A stretch of 64,000 nt of DNA from contig JAXHUH010000051.1 of assembly GCA_034211175.1 (NCBI GenBank), positions 14,517 through 78,516 of the forward strand. The letters are read 5' to 3'. Shown here piece by piece: positions 39,812 through 48,297 of this stretch; position 1 is the stretch's first letter; every line of letters begins with the position of its first letter. This DNA comes from JAXHUH01 sp034211175 (GTDB taxonomy: Bacteria > Actinomycetota > Acidimicrobiia > Acidimicrobiales > CAIXPF01). The position numbers and the translations under genes were made by a program. The notes under the pieces are model-generated. The model was not told the origin of the DNA and ran no database searches. It saw only the letters and a program-made list of their open reading frames with translations.

Positions 39812-40507
39812 CTACGACGGTTCCCAGACGGCATGGTCGTGGGCGAACACGACGCGGGCGGGGTCGAGCTGCAGAAGGCGTTCGAGCCATGCCGGCGGCG
39901 GCGCCACCGATGCTGCGTGATGCTCGTGGTGGGCCCGCCACGCGAGCGCGTCGGCGCTGTAGTCGGCGGCGGTGGGGTGGCTCTGGCCGGCCACGATGAC
40001 CGTGCCGTCGCGGCGGCGGACGACGACCGACTGGTGGCCGGCCGTGTGCCCGGGCGTCGGGACGATCAGCACCCCCGGCAGCACCTCGGCCTCACCGTCG
40101 AGCCGCTCGTACGTCAGCCCGGGTGCGTCGACCAGGTGCGGCAGCGTGTACCCCGAGATCCGCAGCGCCGTCTCGAGCTCGACGTCCTGGGTGAAGATCG
40201 GCCGACCGGCCAGCGTCGGGTTCCCGCCGCAGTGGTCGAAGTGCAGGTGGCAGTTCACGACGAACCGCACGTCGCCGACCTTGGCGCCGGCGTCGGCGAG
40301 CGCGGTGTCGAGATCGCGCCGCTGCGGCTCGTAGCGCACATCGATGCCGGGGTGGCTCGCCATGCCGGTGTCGACGAGGAGCAGCCCGTCGGGATGGTCG
40401 ACGAGGTAGCCGAGGCACGGGTCGACCCTCGCCGCACCCGTGCCCGTCTCCGAACCGGGCCGGACGAAGTACCCGAAGTCGACCCGACGAACCTCGAGGC
40501 CAGCCAC
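39812..40507 (-). CDS. MBL-fold metallo-hydrolase (AHL lactonase-like)
   Basis: The 231-residue protein has the metallo-beta-lactamase zinc motif NCHLHFDHCGGN (HxHxDH), a later GHTAGHQSVVV His, an Asp-containing VIVAGQSHPTAAD and a final His in VVFAHDHAVWEP. The order and length match N-acyl homoserine lactonase-like enzymes (AiiA/AttM group). Those open lactone rings and can quench quorum signals, but many relatives act on other esters. The substrate is not shown. GTG 40507 is the start; an ATG is absent. It is followed by the decayed vapBC remnant. Confidence 0.82.
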   Translation of the reverse strand: MAGLEVRRVDFGYFVRPGSETGTGAARVDPCLGYLVDHPDGLLLVDTGMASHPGIDVRYEPQRRDLDTALADAGAKVGDVRFVVNCHLHFDHCGGNPTLAGRPIFTQDVELETALRISGYTLPHLVDAPGLTYERLDGEAEVLPGVLIVPTPGHTAGHQSVVVRRRDGTVIVAGQSHPTAADYSADALAWRAHHEHHAASVAPPPAWLERLLQLDPARVVFAHDHAVWEPS

Positions 40508-40646
40508 GGCACGAGTCTGCCAGCCCGAAGCGGCACGTGCCCGGGGAACGGCCCCGGTCGCAGGAACCGATCGTCGGAGGGACGCGTCGCGTCGATCGAC
40601 GACGCCCCCCGGGCGACCTCAGAGGCCACCGACGCAGGGCTCGGCT

Positions 40647-41342
40647 TCACCGCCGCTCGGCGGGGCGCAGGCGGGCGGCGGTGAAGCCGAGCGCTGCCAG
40701 GCCCAGGCCGAAGACGATCGCGCTGAGCTTCGCTCCGAGGTCGTTCACGGTGGCGAGGAGGCTGAGCGCCACGCCGGCGATCATCACCAGCGCCGGCCAC
40801 CGGGGCAGCACACGGGCCCGGATCGTGGCGAGGGCGAAGGTGACACCGCCGAGCAGGAACAGCGCGCCGTTGATCTGGAAGATCGTGCCGAGCCGCCCCG
40901 GGCCCGGCTCGCCGTCGAGCACCCCGAAGAACTCGTCGATGTAGCGCGGCGCCTCGTCGTGGACCGCCGTGTTCACGAACGCCTCGACGAACCCGAAGCA
41001 CGCCATCAGCACGAAGGCGCCGAACACGAGCAGGTAGCCGACGATGCCCACTCGACCGGCCCGCTCGATCTGACGGGCGTGGATCCCGGTCAGGCCGATG
41101 ATCCCGAGGACCGGGAAGAGGAACGACAGCACGTGGGCAACCGTGTACGCCGTCGTGTCCAGCGACGAGGCGTCGTTCTCCGGGTGGATGACCTGGATCA
41201 GCGCGAACAACACCCCCGACAGCACGGCCGCCCACCCTGCCGCCCGCAGCGAGGACTCCGTGACGGTCGCTCCGCCGGGCACGGTGGCGGACGTGGGCGG
41301 GCCATCGGGGCGGGCGACGGTACCGGGGGTTCTGTTGTCCAT
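40647..41342 (-). CDS. Polytopic membrane protein of unknown function
   Basis: The 231-residue protein has about six membrane helices after a 30-residue soluble N-terminus. The helices include WAAVLSGVLFALIQVI, VLSFLFPVLGIIGLTGI, IVGYLLVFGAFVLMACF, ALFLLGGVTFALATI, ALVMIAGVALSLLATV and KLSAIVFGLGLAALGF. The extracellular HPENDASSLDT loop near residue 55 is polar. It could belong to a DUF998- or DUF4386-like group, but I cannot assign it. ATG 41342 is chosen. The gene is divergent from the aromatic amino acid lyase homologue. Confidence 0.65.
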   Translation of the reverse strand: MDNRTPGTVARPDGPPTSATVPGGATVTESSLRAAGWAAVLSGVLFALIQVIHPENDASSLDTTAYTVAHVLSFLFPVLGIIGLTGIHARQIERAGRVGIVGYLLVFGAFVLMACFGFVEAFVNTAVHDEAPRYIDEFFGVLDGEPGPGRLGTIFQINGALFLLGGVTFALATIRARVLPRWPALVMIAGVALSLLATVNDLGAKLSAIVFGLGLAALGFTAARLRPAERR

Positions 41343-41553
41343 GGCTCGATGATCCGGCGACTCGGGCCCGACATCGTCGGGCGATCGGCCGGACGTGGAC
41401 CGGTCGATGGTGCCGGTGCGTCTCGTCCTTTCGGCTGAGCGCATCGGCGGTGGGGCCGGCGCGTCGGGGGCCGGGCGTGGTCGCGGCGCGACGTCGTCAT
41501 CGGTGTGGTTCACAATGCGGGGCCGCACGCGACGACGAGGAGACGACCACGAC

Positions 41554-43086
41554 ATGGCGCAGCCGCCGGGCACCGCACCGACCACGAGCCCCGGCGCGAG
41601 CGACGATGCCGGTGCAACCGGCGCCGACGACTTCCCCGTCGGGCGGACCCGCGTCACCGTCGACGGGGAGCGCCTGACCTGCGTCGACGTGGTGCGCATC
41701 GCCCGACGGGAGGCGGCGGCCGAGCTGTCGCCCGGTGCGCTCGACCGTGCCCGCCGGGCCCACGAAACCGTCGAGCGGATCGGCGCGGCCCGCGCCGTCT
41801 ACGGTCGCACGACCGGTGTCGGCGCGAACCGCAGTCACGAGGTCGGCGCCGACGACGCCCGCGAGCACGGCCTCCGGCTCCTGCGCAGCCACGCCGGCGG
41901 GACGGGAGAGCTGTGCCCGCCGGAACTGGTCCGGGCCACGCTGGCCATCCGGCTGAACCAGCTGGCGGCCGGGGGCAGCGGCGTTCACCCCCGGATGCTC
42001 CACGCCCTCGACGGCGCGCTCAGCGTCGGTGCGCTGCCCCGGGTCCACCGGCGCGGTGCCATCGGTACCGGCGACCTCACCGCGCTTGCCGAGATCGGTC
42101 TCACCCTCGCCGGCGAGCACCCGTGGATCGAGGGGCGGGTGCCGTCGATCCCGATCGACCCCGGCGACGCGCTTGCCTTCATCAGCAGCAACGCCGCGAC
42201 CCTCGCCGCCTGCGTGCTCGCGTGGCACGACCTGCGCCGCCTGCTCCGGGCCAGCCACGCCGTCGCCGCGCTCTCGTTCCTCGCGCTCGGCGGCTCACCC
42301 GAGGCCTACGCCGCGGCCGTGCACGCCTCCCGGCCCCATCCGGGCTCGGTGGCGTGCGCTGCCGAGATGCGGCGCCTGCTCGGCCTCGACGACGAGGCGA
42401 GCGAGGGGCGCAGGCTCCAGGACCCCTTCGGCCTGCGGGCGTTCCCCCAGGTGCAGGGCCCGGCGCTGGAGGCCGTCGACGCACTCGAGGCGGTCCTCGC
42501 CGTCGACATCAACGCCGCGGCCGAGAACCCGCTCATCTCCGCCGATCCCGAGGCGGTCTACCACCACGGCCACTTCGCCACCGCCCACCTGGCGCTGGCG
42601 CTCGACGGGCTGCGGGCCGCCGTGCACCACGTGGCCGAGCTGTCGGCGATGCGTCTGGGCGACCTCGTCGAGCCCGACCAGACCGGCCTCGCCGCGTTCC
42701 TGGCCGACGGCCCGGCCGGCAGCTCGGGGATCATGATCCTCGAGTACGTCACCCACGACGCGCTCAGCGAGCTGCGCCACGCCGCGTCACCCGTGACCCT
42801 CGGCAACGCGGTGATCTCCCGAGGCCTCGAGGATCACGCCAGCTTCACCACCCAGGCGGCCCGCAGCACGGCGACGAGCATCGACGCCTACCGCACGATG
42901 CTGGCGTGTGAGCTGATCGGCGCGGTCCGGGCGCTGTGGCTCTCCGATGCGGAGCTCGGTGACATCCCGGTCTCCCGGGCCTACGCAACGGTGCGCAACG
43001 CCGTCCCGATGGTGGCCGAGGACCACCCGCTCACCGACGAGATCGCCCGCGCCGCCGCCCTGGTCGACGACCTCGCCGACTGCTGA
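41554..43086 (+). CDS. Aromatic amino acid lyase (HAL/PAL) family homologue lacking the MIO tripeptide
   Basis: The 510-residue protein aligns along the whole histidine/phenylalanine ammonia-lyase family. The catalytic Tyr is in VYGRTTGVGAN; the RLLRSHAGGTGE and RLNQLAAGGSGV motifs, QDPFGLRAFPQVQG, AENPLI and GLEDHASF all match. The family makes its electrophilic cofactor MIO by cyclising Ala-Ser-Gly in a GSxGASGDL motif. Here that loop reads GAIGTGDL (residues 168-175): it is one residue shorter and has no Ser. Canonical MIO cannot form, so the ordinary ammonia-lyase reaction is unlikely. ATG 41554 has GAGGAGA upstream. No histidine-utilisation genes are near. Confidence 0.8.
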   Translation: MAQPPGTAPTTSPGASDDAGATGADDFPVGRTRVTVDGERLTCVDVVRIARREAAAELSPGALDRARRAHETVERIGAARAVYGRTTGVGANRSHEVGADDAREHGLRLLRSHAGGTGELCPPELVRATLAIRLNQLAAGGSGVHPRMLHALDGALSVGALPRVHRRGAIGTGDLTALAEIGLTLAGEHPWIEGRVPSIPIDPGDALAFISSNAATLAACVLAWHDLRRLLRASHAVAALSFLALGGSPEAYAAAVHASRPHPGSVACAAEMRRLLGLDDEASEGRRLQDPFGLRAFPQVQGPALEAVDALEAVLAVDINAAAENPLISADPEAVYHHGHFATAHLALALDGLRAAVHHVAELSAMRLGDLVEPDQTGLAAFLADGPAGSSGIMILEYVTHDALSELRHAASPVTLGNAVISRGLEDHASFTTQAARSTATSIDAYRTMLACELIGAVRALWLSDAELGDIPVSRAYATVRNAVPMVAEDHPLTDEIARAAALVDDLADC

Positions 43087-43165
43087 CCCGGAGCAGCTCG
43101 GCGAGCGGCTTCTCAGCTCCGGTTGCCCGCGCCTACGTCACCGTCTCTCCTCACACGGTCTCTCC

Positions 43166-43552
43166 TCACACCGTCTCGAACGAGCACCTCGGACCCGGGG
43201 CCTGCGTGAGCCACACATCGGCGGTGACCAACGGGACCCGGAGCAGCTCGGCGAGCGCGACGTACAGGGCGTCGTAGAAGCTCACGTTGTCGCGCAGCTC
43301 CCACGCCCGGGCCTGGAACGGCGGGTGCGCGAAGCGATCGGTGACGAGTCGGGCCGCCGAGCCCAGCGATCGCTCGGCCGCGTCGGGCCCGAGTGCGTCC
43401 CGCCGGACGAGGCCGCGGATCGCCTGGCCGACCTCGGCATCGACGAGATGAGGCGCCGACGCGCCGTCGTCGAGTCGGGCCCGCACCTGCGCGCCCCGGC
43501 CCGTGGTGTCCACGACGGCGAGCACGAGCGCGGAGCTGTCGACGACGATCAC
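43166..43552 (-). CDS. vapC: VapC-type PIN-domain toxin
   Basis: The 128-residue PIN ribonuclease has the acidic metal site expected of VapC: Asp in VIVVDSSALVLAV, Glu in LVDAEVGQAIRGL, Asp in SFYDALYVALAE and Asp in PLVTADVWL. It should cleave RNA, often tRNA or rRNA, when freed from its antitoxin. GTG 43552 overlaps the vapB stop as GTGA, the standard antitoxin-toxin coupling. All four catalytic acids are present, so the toxin is probably active. Confidence 0.87.
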   Translation of the reverse strand: MIVVDSSALVLAVVDTTGRGAQVRARLDDGASAPHLVDAEVGQAIRGLVRRDALGPDAAERSLGSAARLVTDRFAHPPFQARAWELRDNVSFYDALYVALAELLRVPLVTADVWLTQAPGPRCSFETV

Positions 43553-43788
43553 CCGGGTCGGTCGGCGTCGCGGTCGGCCAGCAGCGCGTCCACGTCGACC
43601 GCGAGCGGCTGGCGTCCTGCGAGGTCGGCGTCGAGCTCGGCGAGCACCTCCTCGGGCGTCGGGTGGCGGCTCATCTCGATCGTGCGGGAGAGCATGTACG
43701 CCTGGATCGACTGGCCCGCCCGCCGGGCCCGCCGACGGATCGTCTCGTACACGTCCTCGGGCACGTCGCGGATCTGGATCAGCGCCAT
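43549..43788 (-). CDS. vapB: VapB-type antitoxin
   Basis: The 79-residue protein begins MALIQIRDVPEDVYETIRRR and then ARRAGQSIQAYML, a ribbon-helix-helix domain of the Arc/FitA type that binds DNA as a dimer. The tail HPTPEEVLAELDADLAG wraps the toxin. The start codon overlaps one arm of a perfect 10-base inverted repeat, the probable site of autorepression by VapBC. A decayed copy lies about 4 kb away. Confidence 0.87.
   Translation of the reverse strand: MALIQIRDVPEDVYETIRRRARRAGQSIQAYMLSRTIEMSRHPTPEEVLAELDADLAGRQPLAVDVDALLADRDADRPG
43661..43714. repeat. 54-bp direct repeat shared with decayed vapB (copy 2)
   Basis: Identical to 39728-39781 in the same orientation. It encodes the helix SIQAYMLSRTIEMSRH of VapB. 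Confidence 0.85.
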
Positions 43789-43816
43789 GCATGCACGTTA
43801 GCAATTTGCATGCATG
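43786..43816. promoter_or_regulatory. vapBC operator
   Basis: CATGCATGCA (43786-43795) and TGCATGCATG (43807-43816) form a perfect 10-base inverted repeat with an 11-base spacer, overlapping the vapB start codon. This is the expected target of a VapB ribbon-helix-helix dimer pair. Confidence 0.75.
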
Positions 43817-43825
43817 CTCGAGTGC

Positions 43826-44785
43826 TCACGGAGCGGGTGGCCAGTGGTCACATGTTGCGCGGTAGTCGCCAGACGGGCCGTACTCGGCCCACTCGGCCCG
43901 GGTGAGGTTGCGGCCGACGGCGAGGCACGCTCGCGAGGGCCACGCGTCGAGGTCGATGTCCCAGATGAGCACCCTTGCGTCGCCGCCGGGCCCCTCGACC
44001 GTCGTCGCGAGCTGTCCGGTGTCGGGTGCGAGCGTTGCGGCCCAGCCCCCGAAGTGGGGGAACGGCCCGCCGACCTCGGTCAGCGTTGCGAGGTCCCACA
44101 GCTGGGCACCGTCGGGGCTGCTCGTCTTCACGAAACGGTCATCGGCGGTGATCTCCACCGGGCGGGAGAAGTCCGTCGGGCCCGGCGCCGGCACCGGCCC
44201 CCGGAGCACCGTGCGGAGCTCCTCCGCGTCGCGTACCTCGAGCTCGCCCCGGCCGGTGAGCACCACGGCCCGCTGCCCGTCGTTCGTGAACGCGATCTCG
44301 GCGAAGCCGTCCGTCGGATCGAGCAGGTCGACGAGCTCCCAGGTCGCGGTGTCGTAGACGGCAACCCGGTCAGCGGTGTTGCCGATCACGAGGTGACGCC
44401 CGTCGGGCGAGAGCACCGGGTCGCCGAGGAAGTCATCGACGCCCGCCGGCGTCGCGTCTGCCAGGTCGGTCAGCTCCCGCACGAGCGCGCCGGTCGCGAC
44501 ATCGAAGACCTGGACGACGCTGTCGAGCACGTGTGGGAGAACGAACTGCCGCCGGTCCGGGCTGAACAGCTGCATGGAACCACCACGTGCCACGACCTCC
44601 GGGTCGGTGAGCGGGACGAAGCGCCCGGTGCCATCGTCCCAGCGGAGGAACTGGTCGTCGCTCGTGTTCATCAGGACGTCGGGCCCCGCCGATCGCAGGC
44701 TGACTCGCGCTCGGGTCTCGATGCGCTGTCGGGGCGCTGGACCGGAAAGCTCCCACACGGCCGCCGACACCCGGTCGCCGATCAG
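43826..44785 (-). CDS. WD40 C-terminal part of the split BTAD-nSTAND regulator
   Basis: This frame continues the beta-propeller of the gene upstream after a frameshift at the C5/G5 run 44786-44790. It runs from LIGDRVSAAVWELSG to the stop at 43826, about 320 residues. WD-like blades are visible: VVQVFDVATGALVREL, RVAVYDTATWELVDLL, GAQLWDLATLTEV and ARVLIWDIDLDAW. The ending ACLAVGRNLTRAEWAEYGPS followed by YRATC is the typical closing sequence of large actinobacterial nSTAND/WD40 proteins. No start codon of its own with a ribosome site is seen, so it is part of the larger gene. Confidence 0.7.
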   Translation of the reverse strand: MIGDRVSAAVWELSGPAPRQRIETRARVSLRSAGPDVLMNTSDDQFLRWDDGTGRFVPLTDPEVVARGGSMQLFSPDRRQFVLPHVLDSVVQVFDVATGALVRELTDLADATPAGVDDFLGDPVLSPDGRHLVIGNTADRVAVYDTATWELVDLLDPTDGFAEIAFTNDGQRAVVLTGRGELEVRDAEELRTVLRGPVPAPGPTDFSRPVEITADDRFVKTSSPDGAQLWDLATLTEVGGPFPHFGGWAATLAPDTGQLATTVEGPGGDARVLIWDIDLDAWPSRACLAVGRNLTRAEWAEYGPSGDYRATCDHWPPAP

Positions 44786-47700
44786 CCCCCGGTGGTCAGA
44801 TAGTGCCCGTCGGACGTGATCTGGTTGAGGAAGCCGGTGCTCGGCACCGTCGCGTCGATGGCGAGGCCGGCGCCGTCGAGCGCCCACAGCGAGAGGCCCC
44901 GGGCTCCGTAGAACGCGACGGTCGAGCCGTCCGGGGCGAGGGTCCCGCCAGCAGCGTCGTTGAAGTCGTCGAACGTCCGGAGCTCGACCTCTCCGCTGCT
45001 CAGGTCGATCGTCATGATCTCGTTGAACGCAGCGATCGTGAGCTCGGACGGGCCGGACCGTTCGAGCAGTCCTCCGGCGAGCAGGTTCGACGGCAGTCGG
45101 ATCGGCGAACCGCTCGGCTCGAAGGTGATCGGGTCGAACGACTCGATCACCTCGGACCCGCCGTGCAGGCGATCATCGACGTACGCGACGCTCGTCGGGC
45201 CCACGCCGTTGTCATCGTCGTCGGGTTGGGACCACAGCTCCGGGCCGACGAGGGCTCCCGTACGTGTGTCCCACTGGCGAGCCGGATGGCTGAACGACGC
45301 CGCTCCGGCGACGAGCCCTCCGTCGGCCCGAAACGCCAGGTCGGTCACCGCACCGTCGAGCCCGTCTCGCAGATCCCGATCGAGCGACGGGTCGGCGATC
45401 CCGCGGAGCCGCACGACCCCGTCGGTTCGGCCGAGGCCGATGACCTCACCTCCCGGGCCGACGCGCACCACCGAGATCGCGGCGCCGACTCGCCCGCCGG
45501 CGACCTGCTCGAACGAGCCCGTGTCGAGCACTGTCCACTCGCCATCGGCGCCGCCAACGGCGAGGAGCCGGCCGTCGTCGCCCAGGTCCAGATCGCTGAT
45601 GCCATCGATGCCGAGCTCGATGTCGGTGCTCGTCCGGTTGACGAGATCCCACACCTCGACACCGTCGGGCGCCGCCGCCACCAGGGTCTCGTCGTCGAGG
45701 AACCCGGCAGCGAGGTAGTTCCGCCCGGTGACGAGGTCGCCCAGCCAACCGCCCGGCGCGCCGACCACGGCGCGTTGGACGGCGCCGAGCGTGTCGAGGG
45801 AAGGGTCGATGGCGTTGGCCTCGAGCGCCAGCAGCAGCGCGAGGGTGCGGTCCTCGTCGATCGCCGACTGTGACTCGGCGAGCATGCGTCGCAGCTCGGC
45901 GTCGGCCGCGCTCGACCGGGCCGCACTGCGCTGGTCGACCGCAACGACGCCTGCGATCAGTGCGACGATCGCGACGATCGCTGCGATCGTCGCGAGGGTT
46001 CGGAGTCGACGGACCCCGCGCCGTTCGCGTTCGAGCTCGGCCTCGCGGCGGGCGACGGACGCGTCCAGGAACTCGGCCTCCGGGCCGCTCAGCTCGTCGC
46101 GATGGACCGAAGCCCACTCGACCGCTGCGACGAGCCGCGCGCCGCGGTAGAGCTCACCGGGGTCGCGTTCGGCGGTGAGCCACTCCCGTGCGGCGTCGCC
46201 GAGTCGGCGAAGGATCCGCAGCCCGTCGCGATCGTCGTCGAGCCAGCCGCGGAGCCGGGGCCACTCGCGGATCAGCGCCTCGTGAGCCACCTCGACGGTC
46301 GGCTCGCGAGTGCTCGGATCGCGGTCGAAGACCAGCAGGCGGGCCGCACCGTAGGCATCGATCACCTCGACCGGAACGGGGCGCAGCTCCGAGCGCAGCG
46401 CTCGCCGCCGCGCGTCCTCCGCTCCGTCCCCGGGCGCGACGAGGCGTGTGAACAGTTGCCGGCTCGCGTGCGGGTACCCGGCCGACCCGACCCGGTCGTG
46501 GATCTCCTCGGCCCGCTGGCGGAGCACCCCGGTCAACCCGCCGAGCCTCCGGAGGGCGTCGACGGTCATGGTGCCCTCGACGCGGTGCTCGTACAGCTCG
46601 GTGAGGGCGTACTGGAGAAGGGGAAGCGCGCCGGGCATGTCGTCGGCATCGGCGACCAACGTGGCCGCCAGCGCCGGCTCGACCGCCACGCCCGCCGCCT
46701 CCGCCGGTCCGGTGATCGCCCGATGGAGGTCCTCGGCGCGCAGTGGTGCGATCAGCCGGGTGTGCTCGCGGACCCACGTGCCGATCACGGGATCGTCGAG
46801 CACGTGTCCGAGGAAGTCGGCCCGCATCGTCGCGACGAGCCGCAGATCGCGCGCGCTGCTGTCCACCGCCTCGACCAGCGCGCGCAGCAGGATGGCCCGC
46901 TCGGCGTCCTCGGCGAGCGTGTAGAGCTCCTCGAACTGGTCGAGCACGAGGACGAGGCCCGGCGCGTCACCAGGCACCGCCGACGACAACATCGGGCCGA
47001 GCGCGCCGGGATCGTCCCGCAGCACCGACGCGACGTCGCCCAGCCGGCTGGTCGCGACCCGGCTCAGGGCCATCTCGAGCTCGGCGAGCGGGTGGCGGCC
47101 CGGTGCCATGGCGGCGATGAGGGCGCCCCGGGCCCGGAGCCGGGGTAGAAGGCCGGCTCGTACGACGGACGACTTGCCCGACCCGGATGGGCCTACGACG
47201 GCCAGGAAGCGATCACGGACGAGGTCGCCCTCGAGCACCTCGGCGAGATCCTCCCGACCGAAGAACACAGGCGCGTCGGTCTCGTCGAAGGCGGCCAGGC
47301 CCCGGTACGGATTTGGCCCCTCGATGGCCGGCTCGGGGCCGCGCGCCGACCGCACCGGCCCGTCGGTGTGTTGGCCGAGCGCGGCCGCCCGGAAGCCCGC
47401 GACGAGCTCGGGCACCGACGAGTAGCCGAGCGCTCGCTCGCCGCCGGTCACCCGCTCGAGGACGCGCTCGACCGCATCGGCCGCGCCGACGTGGAGGTTC
47501 GCCGCCCGAGGCCGGGTCACCTGGTCGGGCTCGGGCACCTTCGCCCACGACGCGCCGGCGAGCTGCGCCAGCGCCTCGATGTCGGTGGGGACGACCTCGA
47601 GCCCGGCCCCGAGCCCGAAGTCGGCCAGGTATGCCGTGCCGGACCCGTCGAAGTGGACACTCCCCGCGTCGAGCCGGCCATGGGCGACCCCTCTCGCGTG

Positions 47701-48297
47701 GGCGGCGGAGAGCGCGGCGCCGACCTGCTCGACCAGATCGATCACGGCACGTGCGTCGAAGGGATCGGGCGCCGCGAGACGCTGCGCCAGCGTCCCGCCG
47801 TCCAGGTGGCGGGCCACCAGGTACGCCCCGTCGGGGTCGCGCCAGTAGTCGTAGAGCGGGACGACGTTCGGGTGCTCGACGGCAGCGATCCGCTGGGCAT
47901 GGACCTCGAAGCGTTGGACGAACTCGGGATCGGCCGCGTCCTCCGGCGCCACCACGGTGATCGCGACGTCGCGACCGACCGATGGCTGGTGGGCCAGGAA
48001 GGTCGCTCCGACGGGCCCGTGACCGATCATCGGGCCGAGGACGTACCCGCGGAGCTTGCGGCCGCGGGGACGTTCGTCCAGGCGGGGATCGCGCTCGACG
48101 ATCATGCGTTCCAGCCGGCGGAGCTCGTCGGTCGGTTCGAGACCGGTCTCCTCGCCGAGCGCCCGGCGGAAGTCGTGGCCGACGCGAAGGGCCTCGGCGT
48201 GTCGTCCGCTCCGGTAGAGGCCGAGCATCAACACGCGACGCGGCCTCGCGCAGCGGTAGCTCGGTGACGAGGGCCTCGGCTGCGGGAATGGCGGCAT
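44782..48297 (-). CDS. Pseudokinase-nSTAND-WD40 middle part of a split BTAD regulator
   Basis: The coherent part, from RRVLMLGLYRSGRHAEALRV, first completes a BTAD domain. A protein-kinase-like domain (about 80-330) follows; its VAIK Lys is replaced (VAITVV) and HRD reads HGRLD, so it is a pseudokinase although LADFGLG remains. A nSTAND NTPase comes next (PVFFGREDLAEVLEG, Walker A GPSGSGKSS, Walker B LVLVLDQFEELYT). Then come a single membrane helix (LATIAAIVAIVALIAGVV) and WD40 blades. The frame ends prematurely at 44782 after YLTTGG. The first 20 codons from ATG 48297 are out of the true frame; real coding joins near 48250. The protein probably senses a signal and controls transcription. 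Confidence 0.78.
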   Translation of the reverse strand: MPPFPQPRPSSPSYRCARPRRVLMLGLYRSGRHAEALRVGHDFRRALGEETGLEPTDELRRLERMIVERDPRLDERPRGRKLRGYVLGPMIGHGPVGATFLAHQPSVGRDVAITVVAPEDAADPEFVQRFEVHAQRIAAVEHPNVVPLYDYWRDPDGAYLVARHLDGGTLAQRLAAPDPFDARAVIDLVEQVGAALSAAHARGVAHGRLDAGSVHFDGSGTAYLADFGLGAGLEVVPTDIEALAQLAGASWAKVPEPDQVTRPRAANLHVGAADAVERVLERVTGGERALGYSSVPELVAGFRAAALGQHTDGPVRSARGPEPAIEGPNPYRGLAAFDETDAPVFFGREDLAEVLEGDLVRDRFLAVVGPSGSGKSSVVRAGLLPRLRARGALIAAMAPGRHPLAELEMALSRVATSRLGDVASVLRDDPGALGPMLSSAVPGDAPGLVLVLDQFEELYTLAEDAERAILLRALVEAVDSSARDLRLVATMRADFLGHVLDDPVIGTWVREHTRLIAPLRAEDLHRAITGPAEAAGVAVEPALAATLVADADDMPGALPLLQYALTELYEHRVEGTMTVDALRRLGGLTGVLRQRAEEIHDRVGSAGYPHASRQLFTRLVAPGDGAEDARRRALRSELRPVPVEVIDAYGAARLLVFDRDPSTREPTVEVAHEALIREWPRLRGWLDDDRDGLRILRRLGDAAREWLTAERDPGELYRGARLVAAVEWASVHRDELSGPEAEFLDASVARREAELERERRGVRRLRTLATIAAIVAIVALIAGVVAVDQRSAARSSAADAELRRMLAESQSAIDEDRTLALLLALEANAIDPSLDTLGAVQRAVVGAPGGWLGDLVTGRNYLAAGFLDDETLVAAAPDGVEVWDLVNRTSTDIELGIDGISDLDLGDDGRLLAVGGADGEWTVLDTGSFEQVAGGRVGAAISVVRVGPGGEVIGLGRTDGVVRLRGIADPSLDRDLRDGLDGAVTDLAFRADGGLVAGAASFSHPARQWDTRTGALVGPELWSQPDDDDNGVGPTSVAYVDDRLHGGSEVIESFDPITFEPSGSPIRLPSNLLAGGLLERSGPSELTIAAFNEIMTIDLSSGEVELRTFDDFNDAAGGTLAPDGSTVAFYGARGLSLWALDGAGLAIDATVPSTGFLNQITSDGHYLTTGG

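Noticed and set aside
39728..43714. Repeats as a CRISPR-like or insertion-element boundary
   Set aside because: Only two copies exist, both are coding parts of vapB, and there are no spacers, terminal inverted repeats or transposase.
44782..44800. Programmed frameshift in the BTAD-nSTAND gene
   Set aside because: No slippery heptamer with downstream stem or family precedent is visible, and similar indels occur in unrelated genes of the window, so error is the simpler reading.
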